From Acidovorax sp. 210-6 (GTDB lineage: Bacteria > Pseudomonadota > Gammaproteobacteria > Burkholderiales > Burkholderiaceae_C), in the NCBI RefSeq assembly GCF_010020825.1, contig NZ_JAACJE010000003.1:1-64000 (forward strand): a stretch of DNA of 64,000 nucleotides, given 5' to 3'. A program made the translations under genes and the position numbers. The notes beneath the pieces are model-generated. The model searched no databases. It was given only the letters and a program-made list of their open reading frames with translations, and was not told the DNA's origin. Positions 58,194 to 64,000 of the stretch are shown piece by piece; within the stretch, counting starts at the first letter, position 1; each line of letters begins with the position of its first letter.

Positions 58194-58360
58194 ATGAGGC
58201 CAAGTATGGCACGAGTTTTGGGCCTCGAAACACGTTCGGCCAAGGAAGGTTGAGCGCTCGCTTGCCGCTCAATGGCAAGAGCTTGGGAGGCAGTATGCAT
58301 TTGGGCCTGGCGCGCGCGCAGCTGCTTCCCCGCAGCGATGGATACCGCCGCTTCACTGGG

Positions 58361-59297
58361 TCACCAATTGACGCGCTGGTCTACCTCGTCGGGTTGAGCT
58401 GCCAGATCCCAATCCGGCTCGCCTTGCGCACCATCATCCACCGGCGCGTCGCAGCCCTCCCACAGCGGTGGCCCGCGTGCCGGGGTGATGTGCGGGGGGG
58501 CAGACTCCACCCCGATGTGGTTCAGGATGTGGCGGATTTCGGCGCTGTGGGTGATGAAGGCAATGATGCGCATCTGCCCACCGCACATGGGGCACAGCAG
58601 CGGAAATGCCTCGTAGATGCGGGCAATCAGCACCGCCCACAAGTAATGCGCCGCTCGCTTCGGGCGTGCTTCAGGTTCGGGTGTGGGTGTGGCCGCGTTG
58701 CCCGGCGCCGCCACCCCAGGTACGCCCGCGCCAGGTTGTGCAGTCTCCACCGTGGCTGGTTGCGACGCAGCAGGCTGAGCCAGCGCCGTTACCGCCGCTC
58801 TCAGCGGCGAGTTTGGTGCCAGCACACCAAAGTAGCGGTGCCGGTGGGTGCGTGGCGGTGGCACCAGCGCGGCGATGCGGTCGATCAGTTCCAGCGGTGT
58901 GAGGTGCAGCTCATCTGCCTTGGCACCACGCTTGTCACTGGTGGGCTCGCTGCGCTGTTTGGCACAGCGGTACACCAGTTTGCTTCCCTCTTTGCGTAGG
59001 CGCTCCATGGAAAACGGTGGACGCGCGCAATAGCGCAGCAGCCGCTCCAGCGCAGCGCGGTCGTGGGCTTCGATGCAGACACCGGCGTCCACCGAGAAGC
59101 CGCTGTGTTTGTAGCCCAGCATGTCTTTGGCGTCACAGTTCTCCAGCAGGCCCCGAGCAACGAAGGCGCGCAGGATGCGTTTTTGCAGTGTGGTCTGCAC
59201 TGGGGCCACGGTAGCCGCATCGATGCCGGTGGCCGCGTGAAAGATGACACCCGGCGATGAGATTCGAGGGGTCGCATCAGCATCGCCCTCGCCCTCC
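58361..59297 (-). pseudogene. ISCR-like transposase, C-terminal part (unit 2)
   Basis: Exact repeat of the unit 1 fragment. Confidence 0.9.
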
Positions 59298-59746
59298 GGT
59301 GAATGTCAAGGTAGTTGTCGCCTGATTCATGCAGCTTTGACGAATACTTTTGCGGGTCTGTCCACCACTGCTGCGGGCTGATCGCGCTCTGGGTTGAGGG
59401 TGACCACTGCAACGTGATCCCAATTGCGCGTGTGCCGAGACCATCGTTGTGGATGCTGCTGCTTGGCGTGGTGGTACAGCCGATGTCGAGCACTCAAGAT
59501 GTCGATGTCCTGGCCGCTGTGGCGCTGCGCTGGGGTGACGTACTGGATGCCGCTATGGCGGTGCTCCATGTTGTACCAGTGCACGAACTCGCTGGCCCAT
59601 TGACGGGCGGCGGCCAGATCGGCGAAGCCTTTGGCCGGGAACTGCGGGCGGTACTTGGCTGTCTTGAACAGTGACTCCACAAACGCGTTGTCGTCGCTGA
59701 CACGCGGGCGTGAGTAAGAGGGCTTGACGCCCAACCAGTGCAGCAT
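59298..59746 (-). pseudogene. IS3-family transposase orfB, C-terminal fragment (unit 2)
   Basis: Exact repeat of the unit 1 fragment. Confidence 0.85.
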
Positions 59747-59960
59747 GGCCAATAACTTCCGCGATCTGGCCCAGGAAATACAGCTCGAACGCGCCTGCCG
59801 ATGGCTGCGAGAGGGCCATTTGCAAGTGAAGGATGTGGCCAACCTGCTGGGCTACACCGATGCTGCCAATTTCATCCGCGCGTTCAAGGCAATGGCCGGT
59901 GTGAGCCCAGCTCAGTATGCCAAGGCTCAGACAGGGAAGGCTTCAGGGCCGAGCCCATAA
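59747..59960 (+). pseudogene. AraC-family regulator fragment (unit 2)
   Basis: Exact repeat of the unit 1 fragment. Confidence 0.8.
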
Positions 59961-61523
59961 GCCACAGTGGTGGATGTCTTGCAGCTTGTCGATGCCAAGG
60001 CTTGAGATCCCACGGCTGTTCAGAAGCAGCGCAGTGCTGGCATCTGACCGGGCCTCGACCCACTTGGGCAGGCTGGCATCATTGGGGTTGCCACTGCGCG
60101 CGAAATTGCCCCAGTACGCACCCATTTGGTCAGCCAGTTTCTGTTGAGCGCTGTTCAAGGGCCACAAGAATGTTGGTCCTGGCAACTTGGCCTGGAACAG
60201 AAAACGCATTTCGGCGCCATGGAAAGCGCCCATCAACATGTATGGATCAAGCACGCCGGGGGTATTGGCTTCCGTGAACTCATAGTGATAGACCGGCACG
60301 TACTGCTGCATCGCTTGCACGTCGCTCATGGCGTTGCAAGAGAAATAGCGGTCTGTCAGCAGAGCCGCCAGGGCAAGGTCTAGCGTGTAGTAGGTCCACG
60401 GGGAATACGTGCTGGCCAGCTTCTTCTTGAAGGCACCGTCGCCGCCAGAGGCCGTGTCAAGCGCCTGATCGAATTGCCGGATGCTCAGGGGAAGCAGGCT
60501 CTTCAAGTGCTCAGCGGCCACGAACAAGCGCCCCTCGTCGCGGTTGGTGCCCCACATCACTGGCACGCGGTTGAACTCACCACGTCGGATCAGTTCATCT
60601 GGTGCAGCGATGAGGGTGATGCCATCTGGAACCGGTGCCCACTTGGTGTTGTCTTTGAGCAAAGAAAACTCATAGGCCTGTGCCGCAAGGATCTCGGTGG
60701 TGTTTTTGTTGCGCAGACAGGCCAACAGCCCTGGGCCTTGCGCGCAGCCAGCCGTTGTTGCCAGCTGCGTGGCCGAGTCCTGAACGCTCGCAACCGTGCG
60801 ATCTGTGAGGGTCTCACAAGGACCGCTTTGCGAGATGGCCTTGTGGAACAGGCCCTTCGATTGCGGCGAGACCAGATGCAGGCAAACACTGATGCCGCCC
60901 GCCGATTCGCCAAAGATGGTGACGTTGCCCGGGTTACCACCAAAGCGAGAGATTTCGTCGCGCACCCAGCGCAGCGCAGCCTGCTGGTCTTGCAAACCAA
61001 AGTTCACCGATGCGTTTTGGGCGGCCAGTTCCTGCGTACGGAAAAAACCGAACGGTCCAAGCCGGTAATTGATCGAGACGATGACGGCCTGGGCCTTCGT
61101 GGCCAGTGTGCGCATGTCGTAGTCAGTGGCAGCCCCACCGAGAAATGCGCCACCGTGGATCCACACCATCACCGGAAGCTGCTTGGCTCCGATGTCGTTG
61201 GGCACGTGGATGTTCAGGTAAAGACAATCCTCTGCCAGCGATTGAGCCCCCACGTATTTGGTCTGCGCGCAGCGCTCGCCGGGAACCGAGCCATCTCGAG
61301 TGCCCGACCAGGGCGCCGCCGGTTGAGGCGCTTGCCAGCGCAGCTCACCGACCGGCGGTGCTGCAAATGGCACGCCAAGGTACTGTCTGACGCCTCGCGA
61401 CAGTACCCCGGAGACAGCACCGTAGCTGGTGCTGACGACGGGTACAGCGGTCTGCGCAACGCAAACACTCATGAAGGTCGCCAGCAATGACGACACGATG
61501 AAAGTGCTCTTCAGCCCCTGCAT
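59943..61523 (-). CDS. Type-B carboxylesterase (unit 2)
   Basis: Predicted protein identical to the copy at 55169-56749, with the same catalytic triad and signal peptide and the same flanks. Confidence 0.92.
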   Translation of the reverse strand: MQGLKSTFIVSSLLATFMSVCVAQTAVPVVSTSYGAVSGVLSRGVRQYLGVPFAAPPVGELRWQAPQPAAPWSGTRDGSVPGERCAQTKYVGAQSLAEDCLYLNIHVPNDIGAKQLPVMVWIHGGAFLGGAATDYDMRTLATKAQAVIVSINYRLGPFGFFRTQELAAQNASVNFGLQDQQAALRWVRDEISRFGGNPGNVTIFGESAGGISVCLHLVSPQSKGLFHKAISQSGPCETLTDRTVASVQDSATQLATTAGCAQGPGLLACLRNKNTTEILAAQAYEFSLLKDNTKWAPVPDGITLIAAPDELIRRGEFNRVPVMWGTNRDEGRLFVAAEHLKSLLPLSIRQFDQALDTASGGDGAFKKKLASTYSPWTYYTLDLALAALLTDRYFSCNAMSDVQAMQQYVPVYHYEFTEANTPGVLDPYMLMGAFHGAEMRFLFQAKLPGPTFLWPLNSAQQKLADQMGAYWGNFARSGNPNDASLPKWVEARSDASTALLLNSRGISSLGIDKLQDIHHCGLWARP

Positions 61524-61580
61524 GGAAAGCTCCTATGTGGTTGACGATGGAGCAAGCTTATCAGGGTTGACTGGCGTTCA

Positions 61581-61609
61581 CTTGTCATGATCCCGCAATG
61601 GCTTGTCAT
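61581..61609 (-). promoter_or_regulatory. AraC-type direct repeats upstream of the esterase (unit 2)
   Basis: Exact repeat of the site at 56807. Confidence 0.6.
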
Positions 61610-61624
61610 TTTCCTGCATGACCA

Positions 61625-61662
61625 GGGGTAATCTCGGTTTCGGTGCAAAAGCTCCCGCCTTC
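61625..61662. repeat. Tn3-family end of a second transposon (unit 2)
   Basis: Exact repeat of the end at 56851. Confidence 0.7.
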
Positions 61663-61770
61663 AACCGAGCGTTAACCCTAGGTGATCAGCGCTCGGCGTG
61701 AGCTGTCAATCCAGCCGATCCGATCCCCTATAGTTGGCCCCCATCGAATGGTCAACCACATGGGGGCATC

Positions 61771-62948
61771 GTGACCACGTTCCGTCAGCGCTTCGTCGGT
61801 GCCACAGAGCTGCCAAAGACGCTCACTGAGTTTGATGTGGAGCAGTCGTTCCAGTTGAGTAAGGACGATCTGGACGCGATTCGCAAGCGATTCCGCACCA
61901 CTGGCCGCCTTGCTGCGGCCATTCAGTTGACGGTCGTCAGAACGACCGGCCGCCCCTTGGATCGGCTCACCAATGTTCCAAGGGCATTGCTTCGTTCGTT
62001 GTGTAGTGCCCTCGGCATTCAAGAAACCTCGATCGCATCGCTCAAGACGCTTTACAGCCGTCAAGCCACCCTTTACGAGCACCAGGCGTGGGCCCGCCAG
62101 TTCAGCGGATTTACAGAGGTCGATGCTGAAGTGCTGGCCTTGTGCGCGCAGACACTGGGTCGGCTGGCAGGTACGGCCTCCTCGGTCGACGAACTGGTCA
62201 AGCAAGCTGAAATCTGGCTGTTCGACCAAGGCAGGGTGCTCCCCGGCGACCGCGTGCTGCGCGACTTGGCACGGGAAGCCTACCTGGCCATCGATCAAGC
62301 CGCCCTGCACACCATTCGCGAACAGGTGGGCGAGCCCGGCATCGATAAGGCGATCAGGGCTGTATTTTCTCTGCGTCGCGGGCGCACAGGTGGCACCGTG
62401 CTCGAATGGCTCAAAGGCTCCCCAGGCAAGCATGGCCCTTCGGGCCTGTCCGAGGTCACGGACAAGATCACCTTCCTCAAAGACCTTGGAGTTGACCGCT
62501 GGACGCTTGATGCCATTCCCAACGCGAGACTGCGTGCCTACGGCCAGGCAGTGGTCCACCGACCTCCCAGTGATACCAAGCGGCTCAAGCACGAAACGCA
62601 GGCGGTCGAAGTGATCTGTTTCCTGCGTATGAACCTACTTGAGCTCACGGACGTGGCGCTGTACATCGCTGCGCGCCGTGTCTGCGACCTGGTGCGGCGA
62701 GCGTCAACCAAGGTTCAAGGCAAGCAAACCCGTGGTCTGACGCATTACCGAGAAAAACAGGAACAGATCCGTCAGGTCCTTCATGAAGAAGGTCCGGGTG
62801 CCGAACAAAAGCTGGAAGCGCTCAAGCAGCTTGTGCCCAAGGACGATGTCGAGCCCCGGTACAGCCGTGCCGCGTTGGTGCGCCAGGCTCTCGTGGATGA
62901 CAGCACCCGCGTTCAGGCCTTGCTCAACGAACTTACAGGCCTGGAAAC
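61771..62948 (+). pseudogene. tnpA: Tn3-family transposase, N-terminal part (unit 2)
   Basis: Exact repeat of the unit 1 fragment, again ending at oriIS. Confidence 0.88.
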
Positions 62949-62967
62949 GGATAGGAAATTCAACCGC
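62949..62967 (-). other. oriIS, unit 3
   Basis: Same 19 bp as at 53401, adjoining the second Tn3 tnpA fragment. Confidence 0.7.
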
Positions 62968-63134
62968 ATGAGGCCAAGTATGGCACGAGTTTTGGGCCTC
63001 GAAACACGTTCGGCCAAGGAAGGTTGAGCGCTCGCTTGCCGCTCAATGGCAAGAGCTTGGGAGGCAGTATGCATTTGGGCCTGGCGCGCGCGCAGCTGCT
63101 TCCCCGCAGCGATGGATACCGCCGCTTCACTGGG

Positions 63135-64000
63135 TCACCAATTGACGCGCTGGTCTACCTCGTCGGGTTGAGCTGCCAGATCCCAATCCGGCTCGCCTTG
63201 CGCACCATCATCCACCGGCGCGTCGCAGCCCTCCCACAGCGGTGGCCCGCGTGCCGGGGTGATGTGCGGGGGGGCAGACTCCACCCCGATGTGGTTCAGG
63301 ATGTGGCGGATTTCGGCGCTGTGGGTGATGAAGGCAATGATGCGCATCTGCCCACCGCACATGGGGCACAGCAGCGGAAATGCCTCGTAGATGCGGGCAA
63401 TCAGCACCGCCCACAAGTAATGCGCCGCTCGCTTCGGGCGTGCTTCAGGTTCGGGTGTGGGTGTGGCCGCGTTGCCCGGCGCCGCCACCCCAGGTACGCC
63501 CGCGCCAGGTTGTGCAGTCTCCACCGTGGCTGGTTGCGACGCAGCAGGCTGAGCCAGCGCCGTTACCGCCGCTCTCAGCGGCGAGTTTGGTGCCAGCACA
63601 CCAAAGTAGCGGTGCCGGTGGGTGCGTGGCGGTGGCACCAGCGCGGCGATGCGGTCGATCAGTTCCAGCGGTGTGAGGTGCAGCTCATCTGCCTTGGCAC
63701 CACGCTTGTCACTGGTGGGCTCGCTGCGCTGTTTGGCACAGCGGTACACCAGTTTGCTTCCCTCTTTGCGTAGGCGCTCCATGGAAAACGGTGGACGCGC
63801 GCAATAGCGCAGCAGCCGCTCCAGCGCAGCGCGGTCGTGGGCTTCGATGCAGACACCGGCGTCCACCGAGAAGCCGCTGTGTTTGTAGCCCAGCATGTCT
63901 TTGGCGTCACAGTTCTCCAGCAGGCCCCGAGCAACGAAGGCGCGCAGGATGCGTTTTTGCAGTGTGGTCTGCACTGGGGCCACGGTAGCCGCATCGATGC
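63135..64000 (-). CDS. ISCR-like transposase, C-terminal part (unit 3, runs off window)
   Basis: Same frame as the other copies; whether the gene is complete lies beyond the window. Confidence 0.8.
   Translation of the reverse strand, partial: IDAATVAPVQTTLQKRILRAFVARGLLENCDAKDMLGYKHSGFSVDAGVCIEAHDRAALERLLRYCARPPFSMERLRKEGSKLVYRCAKQRSEPTSDKRGAKADELHLTPLELIDRIAALVPPPRTHRHRYFGVLAPNSPLRAAVTALAQPAASQPATVETAQPGAGVPGVAAPGNAATPTPEPEARPKRAAHYLWAVLIARIYEAFPLLCPMCGGQMRIIAFITHSAEIRHILNHIGVESAPPHITPARGPPLWEGCDAPVDDGAQGEPDWDLAAQPDEVDQRVNW

Larger units (their letters stand above)
58175..62948. repeat. Tandem unit 2 (4,774 bp)
   Basis: Second complete unit, in the same order as unit 1 and with identical predicted proteins; unit 3 begins at 62949. 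Confidence 0.95.
62949..64000. repeat. Tandem unit 3 or last ISCR-like copy, cut by window end
   Basis: 1,052 bp of the same sequence. It lies wholly inside the part shared by a truncated array copy and the full element at 1-1734, so the window cannot tell whether it is another esterase unit or the complete copy. Confidence 0.9.

Noticed and set aside
53401-64000. Tandem repeats as a possible CRISPR or satellite array
   Set aside because: The period is 4.8 kb with genes inside; no short repeats with spacers anywhere in the window.

Overview
The window looks like most of a conjugative, broad-host-range-type plasmid from a betaproteobacterium (Burkholderiales, Comamonadaceae-like). This rests on GC-rich codon use, a RepA of the plasmid RepA_C type, KorA/KorB/IncC-like and KfrA regulators, a P-type VirB/VirD4 type IV secretion system and a MOBP-type relaxase. 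The backbone resembles PromA-type plasmids, but I could not test that by search.

Layout. The backbone runs from about 4.5 to 48.2 kb. In order: a zeta-toxin operon (4.9-6.4 kb); repA, korA, korB/parB, parA and ssb (6.9-11.0 kb, minus strand); the virB1-topB-virB2..virB11-virD4 operon ending in an LPD7-type protein, a lipoprotein and an H-NS-like protein (12.2-29.0 kb, plus strand); small unknown genes, a degenerate tyrosine recombinase and a secreted nuclease (29.1-32.6 kb); relaxase, MobC, oriT and StbABC-like genes (32.5-36.5 kb); an IS200/IS605 element inserted into an unknown gene; DUF3560 and DUF932 plasmid genes (39.5-42.6 kb); a glycine-zipper protein, an HExxGH protein and KfrA; a 254-bp miniature Tn3-derived element; an iteron origin (46.7-47.0 kb); and an SRAP (YedK/HMCES-like) gene.

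The rest is one accessory block split by the window ends (48.18-64.0 kb and 1-4.5 kb). A truncated umuD at 48.18 kb and a truncated umuC at 4.5 kb show that the block entered an umuDC locus on a circular molecule. It holds three remnants of one Tn3-family transposase, a captured chromosomal-looking segment (DUF6515-like, PHA-granule protein, alpha/beta hydrolase, LysR), and a tandem array of a 4,774-bp unit. Each unit carries an ISCR-like (IS91 family) oriIS and tnpA fragment, an IS3-family fragment, an AraC remnant, a complete type-B carboxylesterase gene and half of another Tn3 transposase. The array runs off the window end. The window start holds an almost complete ISCR-like element with an intact transposase, whose start codon adjoins a LexA-type box.

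Control appears to be global: at least ten exact copies of the palindrome TTTCGCG-NN-CGCGAAA are spread only over the backbone and fit a KorB/ParB operator. A second shared motif, CTTGACTAGA, marks the repA and parA leaders and two copies of a triplicated promoter cassette. The most interesting signals are the esterase amplification array beside a LexA-boxed ISCR-like transposase, the operator network, a C-terminal tail shared by proteins with unrelated front domains (zeta toxin, LPD7 and perhaps an HExxGH zincin-like protein) that could be a conjugative translocation signal, and a putative exclusion lipoprotein that carries the C-terminal tail of VirB5.
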